54,783 bases of DNA from IMG/VR virus record IMGVR_UViG_3300025086_000031, positions 1 through 54,783 of that record, one strand, 5' to 3'. This document shows, in pieces, positions 16,703 through 27,000 of this stretch. Source of the stretch: a virus. Position 1 is the stretch's first letter; the number at the start of each line of letters is the position of its first letter. The notes under the pieces were generated by a model. The model ran no database searches and was not told the origin of the DNA. It saw nothing but the letters and a program-made list of their open reading frames with translations. Made by a program: the position numbers and the translations under genes.

Positions 16703-17833
16703 ATGGCAGATGAAATGGGCGATATAATCGCTGAACAATTAAGTGGTAATGTTGTAGAAGAACAACCTAAAGAGTTACAATCAGAAGTTATAGATTTAAC
16801 AGGGGGTTCAGAACCACAAACAGAAACCACAACGGAAAGTAAAACTGATGAAACTGTAGAGGCTACACAAGAGGCTCCATCGGAATCACAGGATAATATT
16901 GATCGTTCTTTGAATAATGAATCTAGTAATCAACCTAAAAAAGAGGTTGTAGATGCTAACGAAGTTTCTGAAAGAAACAAAAAGGAGTTTTTAAAATTTG
17001 TAAACGAACAGTTTAAACAAGAATTTGACTCTATTGATTCTTTTAGTAACGCTTTATCAACTGAGAAAACGTCTTTCGCTAACGAACAGTTAGAAAAGAT
17101 GAATAATTTTGTCAGTGAGACAGGCAGGAGTATAGTAGACTACATTAAAACACAGGCTGTTGACTATTCTAAAATGTCTAACGAAGATGTTATGAGATTA
17201 ACTTTAAAACAAGAAAATCCTGAATTAAGTATGGATGAAGTAAATGTTTTAATAGACTCTAAATACAAGTTAGGTAAGGATAAATACGGTGATGCTGAAA
17301 AAACTCTTGGTAAAATTGAACTAAAGAAGGATGTTGCTAACGCAAGGAAGAGTCTTATGGAGATGCAGGAAAAATATAGAATGCCTGTTCAAAATAATGA
17401 TGATTCAGCTGAGAGGGAAACCGCTCAGAAAGATTGGGTTAATAATATGTCATCTGAAGTTGATGAGGTTGAGTCTATAACATTTGATATTAATGACTCT
17501 GGAGAACAATTTACTTTTTCCTTAACGGATGGTCATAGAGAAGGTTTAGTGGATGCAAATTCTAACTTAAATAATTTCTTTGATAAATACGTTGAGAATG
17601 GTAATTGGAATTTTGATAAGTTAAATACTGATATGTTTGTTTTGAATAATTTTCAAGATATAATAAGAAGTGTGGCTAATCAATATAGGTCTAAGGGAAC
17701 CGAGCAGGTAGTAAAGGATATTAAAAATCCTTCGTTTAATAACGAACCTAGACAAAACACAGAGAAGAGAAGAGATATTTTAGACGAACTAGATGACCAA
17801 ATAAATGGAGAAGGATCAATGTGGAATAGATAA
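16703..17833 (+). CDS. Probable capsid scaffolding protein
   Basis: 376 residues between portal and major capsid genes, the usual place for a scaffold. An acidic, Gln/Glu/Thr/Ser-rich unstructured N-terminus (about 1-90) is followed by helical segments (EVSERNKKEFLKFVNEQFKQ; DVANARKSLMEMQEKYRM) and a C-terminal part ending in polar, charged residues, as in scaffold proteins that contact the coat with their C-terminus. No protease motif is seen. The assignment rests on position and composition. Confidence 0.65.
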   Translation: MADEMGDIIAEQLSGNVVEEQPKELQSEVIDLTGGSEPQTETTTESKTDETVEATQEAPSESQDNIDRSLNNESSNQPKKEVVDANEVSERNKKEFLKFVNEQFKQEFDSIDSFSNALSTEKTSFANEQLEKMNNFVSETGRSIVDYIKTQAVDYSKMSNEDVMRLTLKQENPELSMDEVNVLIDSKYKLGKDKYGDAEKTLGKIELKKDVANARKSLMEMQEKYRMPVQNNDDSAERETAQKDWVNNMSSEVDEVESITFDINDSGEQFTFSLTDGHREGLVDANSNLNNFFDKYVENGNWNFDKLNTDMFVLNNFQDIIRSVANQYRSKGTEQVVKDIKNPSFNNEPRQNTEKRRDILDELDDQINGEGSMWNR

Positions 17834-17865
17834 TAATAATAATTAATAGTTAAAAAATATAAAAA

Positions 17866-19329
17866 ATGGCTACAGTAAGTTTAGGCGGACAAGTTCATAT
17901 TAAGCCTTCTGCAGTTCAAATTGCTACCAATGAGAACTACGTAAGTAACTTAACTACGAACTCTTTACGTCAAAGAGATGTCTCTGATAAACTTGTTAAG
18001 CGTTATGGCGAACAAGGTATTACGGGACTTATGGAACTAATGGGATCAAAAGCTCCTAGTTCTAACACAACATTTGAACACTACGAAGAAGCGTTCAGAC
18101 ACAACAGTGTAAGTGCAACATTTTCAAGTGCATCAGCAGATAATGCTGCGGCAGTAACACTAACAATAGCATCGGATTCATACCAATCAAACTTTGCAGG
18201 TGGAACTAATGAGTTTTCTCCAGTAAGACCTGGTGACATATTAAGAGATAAAGATGGTGACATGTGGTATTGTATATCATCAAACTTTCCTAATACTTCT
18301 GGTTATACAGTGGTAGTTCACTCTATTGATGGAGCTAACGTTGCTAAAACAGGTACAGGTGATGCTTATGAATTTGCTATCATTGGTAATGCTCATCCAG
18401 AAGGAGGATCACAACCAGATGGTTTATCTCCGTTAATTCACGAATACTCTAACAAGTGTATGATCTTAAAAGAATCTTTTGAAGTAACAGGTTCTGAGGC
18501 TACAAATGTTGTTTACGTAAAAGTTGACAATGAAAAAATGGGCTCAGGATATGTATGGTACTTAAAAGGTGAATCAGATACTTATAAGAGATTTATGGAT
18601 TACTCTGAGATTATGATGATGTTAGGTGAAGATATTACTAACTCTACCCTTACGAGTTCTGCATCACCAGTTACTACTGCATTTAAGAGTGGTAATAATG
18701 TTGCTGACAACTCAACACTTAGAGGAACTCAAGGTCTTTTACCTTGGATAGAAACAGATGGACAGTCTATGGACTTAGGTTCTGCTTCTATTACAATGGC
18801 GGATTTTGATGCTGTTATTAAATCATTAGATAAATATAGAGGTGCTAAAGAATACGCTATGTATTCAGGTATTGATCTATCTTTAGATGTTGATGATTTA
18901 TTAGCTTCTCAAGGTGCTTATGCTGCGGGTGGTGCTAACTATGGTACTTTCCAAAATAATAAGAACATGGCGTTAAACTTAGGGTTTAATTCTTTCACAA
19001 GAGGAGGTTATACATTTCATAAGAAAACTTATGATTTATTTAATCACCCAAGATTATTAGGTGCTACTGGATTTAACTACGGTGGATATGGTGTTTGCAT
19101 TCCTATGGATATGCGTAAAGATGCTAAATCTGGCGAAAGTATTCCATCGTTGAGAATACGATATAAAGCGGCTAATGGTTATTCGAGAGATATGGAGCAC
19201 TGGTTAACGGGTTCTGCTATTCTACAAAACAAAACTAACACTACTGACGTGCTACAATCGCACTACAGATGTGAAAGAGGTTTTGAAGGATTTGCGGCTA
19301 ACCGTTACATGTTGATCAAGAAATCTTAA
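17866..19329 (+). CDS. Major capsid protein
   Basis: 487 residues, after the scaffold gene, with the size of HK97-fold coat proteins of large Bacteroidota podoviruses. Features: a polar N-terminal arm with LVKRYGEQGITGLMELMG, a beta-rich insertion (about 75-180), a long spine-helix region (TMADFDAVIKSLDKYRGAKE) and a conserved-looking C-terminal end, RCERGFEGFAANRYMLIKKS. The product should form the icosahedral head. Gene order (terminase, portal, scaffold, this gene) supports the call; the HK97 fold itself is inferred. Confidence 0.85.
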   Translation: MATVSLGGQVHIKPSAVQIATNENYVSNLTTNSLRQRDVSDKLVKRYGEQGITGLMELMGSKAPSSNTTFEHYEEAFRHNSVSATFSSASADNAAAVTLTIASDSYQSNFAGGTNEFSPVRPGDILRDKDGDMWYCISSNFPNTSGYTVVVHSIDGANVAKTGTGDAYEFAIIGNAHPEGGSQPDGLSPLIHEYSNKCMILKESFEVTGSEATNVVYVKVDNEKMGSGYVWYLKGESDTYKRFMDYSEIMMMLGEDITNSTLTSSASPVTTAFKSGNNVADNSTLRGTQGLLPWIETDGQSMDLGSASITMADFDAVIKSLDKYRGAKEYAMYSGIDLSLDVDDLLASQGAYAAGGANYGTFQNNKNMALNLGFNSFTRGGYTFHKKTYDLFNHPRLLGATGFNYGGYGVCIPMDMRKDAKSGESIPSLRIRYKAANGYSRDMEHWLTGSAILQNKTNTTDVLQSHYRCERGFEGFAANRYMLIKKS

Positions 19330-19356
19330 TTATTAACCTTATAAACTTTATATAAA

Positions 19357-19719
19357 ATGGATAAATATTTATATTTCGCAAGTGCTGCTCCTGATGGAAC
19401 AGCGGGTACCGAAGAGGTAGCTTGTTTTCCTGCTGCACAAATGTCTCACATGGAGATGGCATCAGCGACTTCGATGAGAGTTTACTTTGAATCTAGTCAA
19501 GAAAATGATGCTGACTCAGGTATAGATGCAGCTCACGTTGTGCTTACCGTTGCTACTGGTAAACATAAAGAGGCTATGCAAGATATGGTTAAAGCTATAG
19601 TAGAACCTTCGATTGCTGGAAGTAATATGTTTGTAAATATTGCAGACAGTGAAACTTCAGCATTTTGCAGTGCACACATTACAGCTTGTGCTTCTATTGC
19701 AGTGGTTGACGCATCGTAA
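19357..19719 (+). CDS. Small post-capsid structural protein, 120 aa
   Basis: 27 nt after the capsid gene. A small alpha/beta protein beginning KYLYFASAAPDGTAG, with a central HVVLTVATGKHKEAMQDMVK and a closing HITACASIAVVDAS. Similar short proteins follow capsid genes in many marine phages, so a capsid-associated role (head completion or decoration) is likely. It has a paralogue at 9892 in the fibre cluster. A strong hairpin at 19773-19795 follows the gene. Confidence 0.65.
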   Translation: MDKYLYFASAAPDGTAGTEEVACFPAAQMSHMEMASATSMRVYFESSQENDADSGIDAAHVVLTVATGKHKEAMQDMVKAIVEPSIAGSNMFVNIADSETSAFCSAHITACASIAVVDAS

Positions 19720-19772
19720 TAATTGCTAACTGTCTTGAAATGATATACAGGCAGTATAAAGAACATATCTAA

Positions 19773-19795
19773 GGAGGGGGAGTTTCTCCCCTTCC
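19773..19795 (+). terminator. Strong hairpin after the capsid genes
   Basis: GGAGGGGGAG (19773-19782) pairs with CTCCCCTTCC (19786-19795) over a TTT loop: 10 bp with one G-U pair, the most GC-rich structure in the late region. No uninterrupted T-run follows on either strand, so it may be a weak terminator, an mRNA-stabilising 3' end or a processing site. It would separate abundant capsid transcripts from the neck genes. Confidence 0.55.
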
Positions 19796-19832
19796 AAAGG
19801 TATTTAATAATAATTTTAATTTAATTTTAGAA

Positions 19833-20729
19833 ATGACAAAGAAAACAACAACAACTACAAAGACTGTAGAGCCAGTGGTTACGAAAACTATTGAGACTCC
19901 TATAGCAACAAAAACAAATACCAATGGTATTGCTAACCTTAATCAAGGTAAAAAGAACACAAGAAAACCAACTACATACAGATTATATAAAGAACGTAAA
20001 GATAGAAAAACGGGTAAGACAAAATTCCCTATCGTTCATATGTTAAAAGCAGAAGACGTTATTTATGATCCAGAAAAAGGAATAAATAGAAAAATAAGAT
20101 ATATACCTGGTGAGCCTTCTATATTTGAGGATGAACAAAAAGAGGACTCAATGGTTAAATCTCCTATAACGTTTAATAATGGTTTATTAATGGTTGACTA
20201 CACTAATCCTACTTTAAAGAAGTATTTAGATATGTGTAATGCTAACGCTAGTAATCCTGATAGAATAGCTCAAGGACCTCCCGTATTTAAGAGATTAGAT
20301 TTTGAAAAAGATGCTAAGGAAAAAATGGCAAAAGAAATTCAATCTATGGACGCTTTAAGAACTGTTTTTGAAATGCCTTTAAATAAATTGTTAGGATATG
20401 CACAAGTTTTAGGTGTTAAAATGAACAAGTCTACTGATGAGATTAGATATGATATGAAAGTCTTAGCTGAAAAAGATCCTGTTAAATTTATAGCTGGGTT
20501 AGATGATCCTAAAATGGAAATTAAGCAAACTATACTTAGAGGTAAAGATGCTGGTATATTAGATTGGGACACTCAAAAGGTGACTTGGGTTCAAGGAAAT
20601 CAACGTCCTGTTATAACTCATATACCTTTAGGTGTTAGGCCTATAGACTGTTTGGCGGATATGTGTATGACAGATAAAGGAAGTGGAATTATAGACCAAA
20701 TTAAAGTAAAAATGGCATCTATGAATTAA
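19833..20729 (+). CDS. Putative head-neck protein, 298 aa
   Basis: A Thr/Lys-rich N-terminal tail (about 1-45) precedes a folded domain. The stretch VKSPITFNNGLLMVDYTNP, then TLKKYLDMC, resembles a segment recurring in structural proteins of marine T4-like and Bacteroidota phages, where an 'F.NG.L.V...NP.L..FL' motif is followed by a short helix. The C-terminal half is helical and alpha/beta. It lies between capsid and ring genes and is followed by a clear terminator at 20754-20789. A virion role is likely; the exact place is unknown. Confidence 0.6.
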   Translation: MTKKTTTTTKTVEPVVTKTIETPIATKTNTNGIANLNQGKKNTRKPTTYRLYKERKDRKTGKTKFPIVHMLKAEDVIYDPEKGINRKIRYIPGEPSIFEDEQKEDSMVKSPITFNNGLLMVDYTNPTLKKYLDMCNANASNPDRIAQGPPVFKRLDFEKDAKEKMAKEIQSMDALRTVFEMPLNKLLGYAQVLGVKMNKSTDEIRYDMKVLAEKDPVKFIAGLDDPKMEIKQTILRGKDAGILDWDTQKVTWVQGNQRPVITHIPLGVRPIDCLADMCMTDKGSGIIDQIKVKMASMN

Positions 20730-20753
20730 TCATTAGATTTAATAATACTATTT

Positions 20754-20789
20754 AAAGGGGGTTGCAGGTTTGTTACCTCCTTTTTTTTT
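20754..20789 (+). terminator. Rho-independent terminator
   Basis: AAAGGGGG (20754-20761) pairs with CCTCCTTT (20776-20783) over a 14-nt loop. The loop and stem also allow an inner AGGT/ACCT helix. The structure runs into a T-run to 20789. It closes the capsid/neck transcript starting around 16680. The following promoter's -33 box lies inside the hairpin loop. Confidence 0.75.
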
Positions 20790-20799
20790 GCTATATTTG
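20769..20799 (+). promoter_or_regulatory. Promoter for the neck-ring and muzzle genes
   Basis: TTTG (20769-20772), 19 bp, then TATATTTG (20792-20799), an exact consensus match. The predicted start leaves roughly a dozen leader bases before the ATG at 20817. The element overlaps the terminator of the upstream transcript. Confidence 0.75.
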
Positions 20800-20816
20800 T
20801 TTAAAATAAATGAGTA

Positions 20817-21707
20817 ATGAGTATAGATGAATTATACAGGTTTGTACAGCTTATAGCGAATAAAGAGCAACGAGGGTTTATAAAACCTTCTGAATTTAAC
20901 TTATTAGCACAACAGGCTCAATTAGATTTAATACATGATAGGGTTGCTAGATATAAGACTGAAGCTGAGGCTATGAGTAAAGGATCTAAGGTTTTAGTTC
21001 AGAATCATTCTGTGCTTGATGATGTTAGGAGTGTGGTTTCTAGAAAAGAACTAGAATATGATGATAGTGGTCTTGGGGTTTGGAAGTACCCTACAGGTGA
21101 GTTGGATACGGTAACTAAAAAAGTTAGTGGAGAATACCTTCATTTTTTAAGACTTTATCATGGATCTTCTGTGGGAGCCAGCCCAAGTAATGTTCAGCCT
21201 GGAGTAACTCATACAAATGATGACGGTGGAGAACCAAACAAAGAACTTAGAAGGGGTAGAATAGATCTAGTAACACATGATCAACTATCTTATAGGCTTC
21301 ATAGTGAAGTGCTATATCCAGACTCCAATCACAAGGTGGCTGTAATGTTTGATAAAGGATTTGAGATATACGGATATGATAATGTGGCTAATGAAATAAT
21401 AGAGCTTAAAGGAGATGATATTGCTAATATATTCCTTGTTTATATAGAAAAACCACCAGCTCCAAATTGGGGGTATCAAATGGTTAATAATCAATATGTA
21501 TATAATCCATCAAGTGCTAATACTCAAGAGTTAACTCTTCCTAGTAAAACTCATAAAGAAATTGCTCAAAGAATGTTATCCTACATAGGTATATCTCTAA
21601 GGGATTCAGAACCAATGAATTATGCGGAAGCTAAAGTTAAAGAGCAGAGTGCTTCAAGTCCATCAGTAGGAAGACCTAGAATAAATCCACCAACAAGAAG
21701 AAGATAA
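20817..21707 (+). CDS. Neck/ring protein, tail-adaptor type, 296 aa
   Basis: First of three probable connector proteins. The N-terminus has IDELYRFVQLIANKEQRGFI and LLAQQAQLDLIHDR, a helical start I associate with structural proteins of Bacteroidota podoviruses, followed by beta-rich segments and a Pro/Arg-rich tail. Its stop overlaps the next start (TAATG). It probably forms one of the rings between portal and tail muzzle; the number and order of rings cannot be read from sequence. Confidence 0.65.
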   Translation: MSIDELYRFVQLIANKEQRGFIKPSEFNLLAQQAQLDLIHDRVARYKTEAEAMSKGSKVLVQNHSVLDDVRSVVSRKELEYDDSGLGVWKYPTGELDTVTKKVSGEYLHFLRLYHGSSVGASPSNVQPGVTHTNDDGGEPNKELRRGRIDLVTHDQLSYRLHSEVLYPDSNHKVAVMFDKGFEIYGYDNVANEIIELKGDDIANIFLVYIEKPPAPNWGYQMVNNQYVYNPSSANTQELTLPSKTHKEIAQRMLSYIGISLRDSEPMNYAEAKVKEQSASSPSVGRPRINPPTRRR

Positions 21708-23341
21708 TGGCAACAACAAGATATAAAATAGCGGAACAGGTACTTAGAATAGTAAATGGTGGATCCCCCACAGAAGATAGCTCTATTGATATAAGAGAGG
21801 TGATGCTTTTGGTTGATCAAGAGAGGGATGCTCTTATAAAGTCTGAAATAATGGACTGGTCATACACTAAGTCTACAGCTACTGCTAAGGGTGAATTAGA
21901 AATAAATGGAGGGTGGATATCTCAAGCTACAGTTAATGTAGGAACAGATGAAAGTAGGAATGGTGCTCTTGTTGCTCCTTTACATTTTGGTTATGTTTCA
22001 CTACCTAATGATATGGGTATACAGAAAGTGGAATCTTGTGGTACTAGGTTCACAAGACAGACGAGTGTATATAGAGTAAAGGGAACAATTTTAAAAACAA
22101 CCTACAAAAGAGACAAAATAGATATAGTATTTAATAGTGGTCCTAAATTTTTAGACAAAAAATATAATGTTTCTTTTGATTTTACTATAGGAACTACATT
22201 AATGTCCAACGGATCTACAACACAGGATCAGTACGGTGGAGTTAAGACTCATAAAATAAATTTTAATGTTGACACAACTGGTTATAATTCGTATGAGAAT
22301 CAACACTTTAATTTTATTAAAGCTTTAGTTAATAGTCCTGGTTTTAAAAAGTTTGTTAAAGATTTTGATATTCATTACGGTGTTACAGAAAATGATCTAA
22401 ATGACAATAATATTATTGATGCAGCAGCATCAGTGCTTCACGTAATTCAGGTTAGGTTGTCAACAAGTTATGGTTCTGATATTAGTAATTTTACAATTAA
22501 TGGATCTGGAAAAAATAGTATTTTTGCTGGACCAAATGCTGAGTATGGTGGTGCTAGTATATCGAGCACAATAATTGATGACAATATAGGTTTTGGTTGG
22601 GTGATTGAAAAATTAGAGGACAGTGTTAACTCTTCTAGTGGAACGGAAACAGCCTTAGAAAACTCCCATGGAATAGGGTTTATAATCAATGACACTATGT
22701 ATACTACTGAGTTTGTTTCTCCTAAAGTTCAAGTAACTTATGAGGATGTTATAGATAAGTTTATATTAGAAAATGCTGATAAAATTGCTAAAGAGCAGAA
22801 TATTATATGTCACAAAAGCCAAGAGGGAGTTGCTATAACGGGTATACTGTATACGATAGCATTTCAAGAAATATTTCCAAGAGGTGGTTTTGATATAGAT
22901 ATGTTAACACCAGGTAATGCTTTTAAAATGGAACTTACGGAATCCAGCGTTGATCCAACACCAGCGGCAGAAGGGTATAATCAAATAATATTTCACAGAA
23001 TGCCATCAGGTAGTGAGCACAATTCTCTATACGATAAAACAGTTCGTAAAACGGGGAGGCAGCATTACTATATAGAAAATTTTGTGGAGTCTGGAGAATC
23101 AACAAATAATATTGGTGGAGCAGCTATATATTTATACAAGAAATATGATTTAGATATATTCACAAATAAGCATGGAAAAACTTTAAGGGTTCACTATATA
23201 GGTGCGTCAAACAGAGTGGAAGATCATGTGCTTTACCCTATACCAGCAGATTACGAAAAAATAATAATAAAAAATTTAGTTGAATTACTAACTGTTATGA
23301 AAAATGCTAGTGATGATATGGCTAATGATAATATAGATTAA
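21707..23341 (+). CDS. Neck/ring protein, 544 aa
   Basis: Coupled to the preceding gene by TAATG overlap. The N-terminal helical part (TRYKIAEQVLRIVNGGSPTE, then IREVMLLVDQERDALIKSEI) is adaptor-like; a large beta-rich middle (about 100-400) and a C-terminal helix (IIIKNLVELLTVMKNASDD) follow. Length and position resemble the larger ring/stopper proteins of crAss-like podoviruses. No enzymatic motif is seen. Structural role inferred from context and repeated gene order. Confidence 0.6.
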   Translation: MATTRYKIAEQVLRIVNGGSPTEDSSIDIREVMLLVDQERDALIKSEIMDWSYTKSTATAKGELEINGGWISQATVNVGTDESRNGALVAPLHFGYVSLPNDMGIQKVESCGTRFTRQTSVYRVKGTILKTTYKRDKIDIVFNSGPKFLDKKYNVSFDFTIGTTLMSNGSTTQDQYGGVKTHKINFNVDTTGYNSYENQHFNFIKALVNSPGFKKFVKDFDIHYGVTENDLNDNNIIDAAASVLHVIQVRLSTSYGSDISNFTINGSGKNSIFAGPNAEYGGASISSTIIDDNIGFGWVIEKLEDSVNSSSGTETALENSHGIGFIINDTMYTTEFVSPKVQVTYEDVIDKFILENADKIAKEQNIICHKSQEGVAITGILYTIAFQEIFPRGGFDIDMLTPGNAFKMELTESSVDPTPAAEGYNQIIFHRMPSGSEHNSLYDKTVRKTGRQHYYIENFVESGESTNNIGGAAIYLYKKYDLDIFTNKHGKTLRVHYIGASNRVEDHVLYPIPADYEKIIIKNLVELLTVMKNASDDMANDNID

Positions 23342-23343
23342 TA

Positions 23344-24069
23344 ATGGCACAGTTTATACCAGTTGAAGAAGTAATACAAAACCTTCTCATAGAAGAGGGT
23401 AAGTCTAGTGAACATGAATACTTGAGGTATTTTAATATAGCTATGAGTGGTCTTAAGGAGCTTAACTTTGATACAGTGAGACAAATAAAATCCATAGAGC
23501 TTACTATAGATCATAAGAATACTGTCAATTTACCAACTGATTATGTTTCATATCTTAAAATAGCTACAACTAATAGTAACGGTGAATTAAACTACTTAGG
23601 AGCTAGAGACAGAATAAACCTGGTTCATGGAACAACATCTTCTAATACAGAAGATAAAACTCAACATCCAGTATTTACTGACAACACTCCTGGAGATGGA
23701 TTATGGGGAAGATATGGTCAGGGCGGTGGAAATAATGCTAATGGCTATTATAGAGAAAATTTTGAAGAAGAAACTATTGAGTTTTCTAGTGTTACAGGAA
23801 CTGTTACGATAGAATATATTTCTGATGGATCATCTGATCTAGAAGGGGAACAAATAAAGATACATTCTTTAGCTGAAGAAGCTTTAAAAGCGTATATATA
23901 TTGGAGATCAATATACAGAAAAAGAGCTATTAATATGAATGAAAAAATGGTAGCTAAAAAAGAATACTATAACCAAAAGAGACTTGCTAGAGCTAGAATG
24001 CAGTCATTCAATAAGCAGGAGGCTATGCAGACTACAAGAAAAGCTTTTAAGCAGGCTCCTAAATTATAA
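23344..24069 (+). CDS. Neck/ring protein resembling tail tubular A-type adaptors, 241 aa
   Basis: A helical opening (VEEVIQNLLIEEGKSSEHEY) precedes IELTIDHKNTVNLPTDYVSY, a pattern typical of podovirus adaptor proteins (T7 gp11-like and crAss ring proteins: strand, 'LP.DYV', strand). The C-terminus is a basic helix (EKMVAKKEYYNQKRLARARM). It sits between the 544-aa ring protein and the muzzle gene, as expected for the ring next to the nozzle. Confidence 0.65.
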   Translation: MAQFIPVEEVIQNLLIEEGKSSEHEYLRYFNIAMSGLKELNFDTVRQIKSIELTIDHKNTVNLPTDYVSYLKIATTNSNGELNYLGARDRINLVHGTTSSNTEDKTQHPVFTDNTPGDGLWGRYGQGGGNNANGYYRENFEEETIEFSSVTGTVTIEYISDGSSDLEGEQIKIHSLAEEALKAYIYWRSIYRKRAINMNEKMVAKKEYYNQKRLARARMQSFNKQEAMQTTRKAFKQAPKL

Positions 24070-24073
24070 TTAA

Positions 24074-27000
24074 ATGCCTAGTAAACAGTCTAAAAAAATA
24101 TTTGTTGGCGGGTTAGATAGAGATACTGATCTTAGAGCCTCGAAGAATGGTGATTATCACCACGCTTTGAATATAAGGAATATGTCTTCAGAGGCTAGCA
24201 CAGAGGGGGTTGTAGAAAACATAAAAGGTAATCTAAAATCTGGCTACACATTTCCTACTCCACCTGCACAAGGTAAAAGGAGAATAACTCTATTTATGCC
24301 TTGGTTTAATTATTTTTGGAATTATGGCGGATCTTCATCTGTAGGAGAGGGTACCAGTCAATCTGGTATTTTAGATGGTTTTAATGGTCAACCTGTCTCC
24401 CCTCTTGTTGGTTATGTTTCAGACCCTAATACAAGCACTTATGACACTTATGGTGGACCATCCATATTTTTACTAAACTTTGATATAGCTATAGGTTTTT
24501 CTTTGTCTGAAATTCAAAATCCTACTAATGTGTTTCAAATAGCATATAATGGAGAAAACCTTACAGATATGTATAATTATTTAACCTTTTGGGTTCAAGT
24601 AAACTCTGCTTCCTTATCTGCGTTAGGCTTAACTGTATCTGTTATTAATAATAATAGTCCATACTTTAATAATGAATATTTCTTTGGTGAATCTACACTA
24701 GAAAATATTACGAGTCATGAAGACTACACTGCGGGTCAGATTTATGCTTACGCTCTATTGTTTGAGGCACCTTATTCTAATGACGGTTTTTCCGAGGAGG
24801 GTCTGTTTTATATAGATTTAAAAGAATCTTCGTCAGCACAGCCTTTATACTCAGGGACAGAAGATGACTTAACTGGAATATTATTTACCGTAAATTCCGA
24901 TGGAGAAGTTCCTTATTTTGTTAGTCCAGAACAAACTGTTATAAGTGATGGGTATGGTTACGCAGATGAACCTGAGTTACTAAATAATTCTACAGACTGG
25001 TCTGTTTCAGAGGAATCTGATGAAGGGGAGTTATATATAACAGAATATTTAAATGAAATAGAATCTGTGGGATGGACAGTGGGAATGTATAATATTACTG
25101 AGGGAGCTTCTGCTCAGAATAAAACTTTTATAAAGGCAAACGCTACTATAGTAAATGACATTACAGATGGTGGTGGGGAGATTAACTACAGCACTATAGG
25201 TGCATATGAAGATACTAAAAACGATAAGATATATTGGATGGTTGCTAGCGATTCGCAATTTCATTTAATATTAGAATACGATATAAAAACAGACACTATA
25301 ATAACAGTATTCAGAGATTCTGGAGATAGTGGTACTTGTGTGTTTAATTGGAATAAAGATTTCTTAATAAACGATATAGATAAAGTTGGGGACGTTTTAT
25401 ACTGGACTTCTAGAATGTATGGAGAGCCTTGTTCTATAAATGTTAGAAAATCAAAAAACAGTATACAGGCTATAGAAGTGTATAATGGTCCATATATCTT
25501 AGATGAGGAGGGTGGAACGAATGATATAAGTTTAAGAGACCACTACCCATATGACCTGTATAATCCAAACTACCCTTCAGAAGACAAAAGACAATACATA
25601 GAAGTTATTAAGAGGCCTCCTGAGTATGCCCCTACGTATGTGTACTCTAGTGACGCTGCAGTAGCTAAAAACCATCTTTTTGGGAATTTATTCCAATTTA
25701 GGTATAGATATATGTTCTACGACAATGAAGTAAGTGCATGGTCTCCTATTAGTGATATTGTACCGTCTTCATTTGATAAAGTCAATATATCACAAACCAA
25801 CATAGCTCCTTTTGTTGATAATTTCTTAACAATATCTGTGAAAAATTCATCTGGTATAGTAAAGAAGATAGAGATAGCTGGTAGAAAATGTAAAGATTTA
25901 GGAGTTATAACTAGAGGTAATAGGGGTCCTTACTCCATTGTAGCGACAATAGATAATGATTTTAGTGCTTGGCAATTAAATTCCAATTCAGAACAACAAA
26001 TAGCTTTTTATAATGATCAAGCATATCCGCCTGTTCAAGCAGGAGAAGGAGAGAGGTTATTTGATGCTGTACCTAGATCAGCACATACACAAACTATTTT
26101 AGGAAACAATAGATTAGCATACGGTAATTATACCGAAGGGTTTGATGTTCCAAAAGTTCAATTATCTGTTACTCCTCAATATGGGTTTACTCAATCAGAT
26201 GCATCTCAACCATACGGTGGCCCTGAGTATGTGGATCCAGTAACTGTAGATTTAAATGGAGTTGCTCAACAGGGAGAGGCAGTGCCTTCTTTTAAAAGTG
26301 GAGCCTTTCATAGTTTTGGTATAGCTTATTATGATGAGAAAGGAAGGTGTTCTACGGTATTAACTGATGATACATCTAGATGTTATGTTAGATTTCCTAC
26401 AGAAAGAACAAATGCAGATATACCAACTGGAGTTACTCAGTTTGATCTTAATGGAGCTGTAACAATGCAGTGGTCTATAAGCCATCGAGCTCCTACTTGG
26501 GCTAAATATTATAGATGGTTTTATTCAGGAAATAATACTGTAGATGAGTTTATTCAATTTAGAGTATTGCAAGCATTTAACAATCAGGATCCAGCATCTA
26601 ATGATAACAGAATATTCTTAAACTTAAGAGGTTTAAAGGGGTCTGATGATTCATATATAACAAATGCTGAGTTAGATCCTAATGCAGTTCCCAACCCTGA
26701 TATAAGTATATTAGATTATGAATTTACAAAAGGTGACAGGGTAAGGATTATAACTCAGGGGACTCAAGTTGGAGCAACTTTTCCTGGTAATGCAGTATTG
26801 ACACCTCCAGCTGCTGGAACAGAACAGGCAAATATTTTAAACAATAATGGAACTGTTGCAAACTACATTGACGCTAAAGTTTCAGGTTTTGAATTTTATT
26901 CTCATAACAATCCTAATATACCTATACGAACTAACGCAACTCCCGCAACAAATGCTCTTAATGATGACGGGTCTGAGGATGGATGGTATTTAATCATTGA

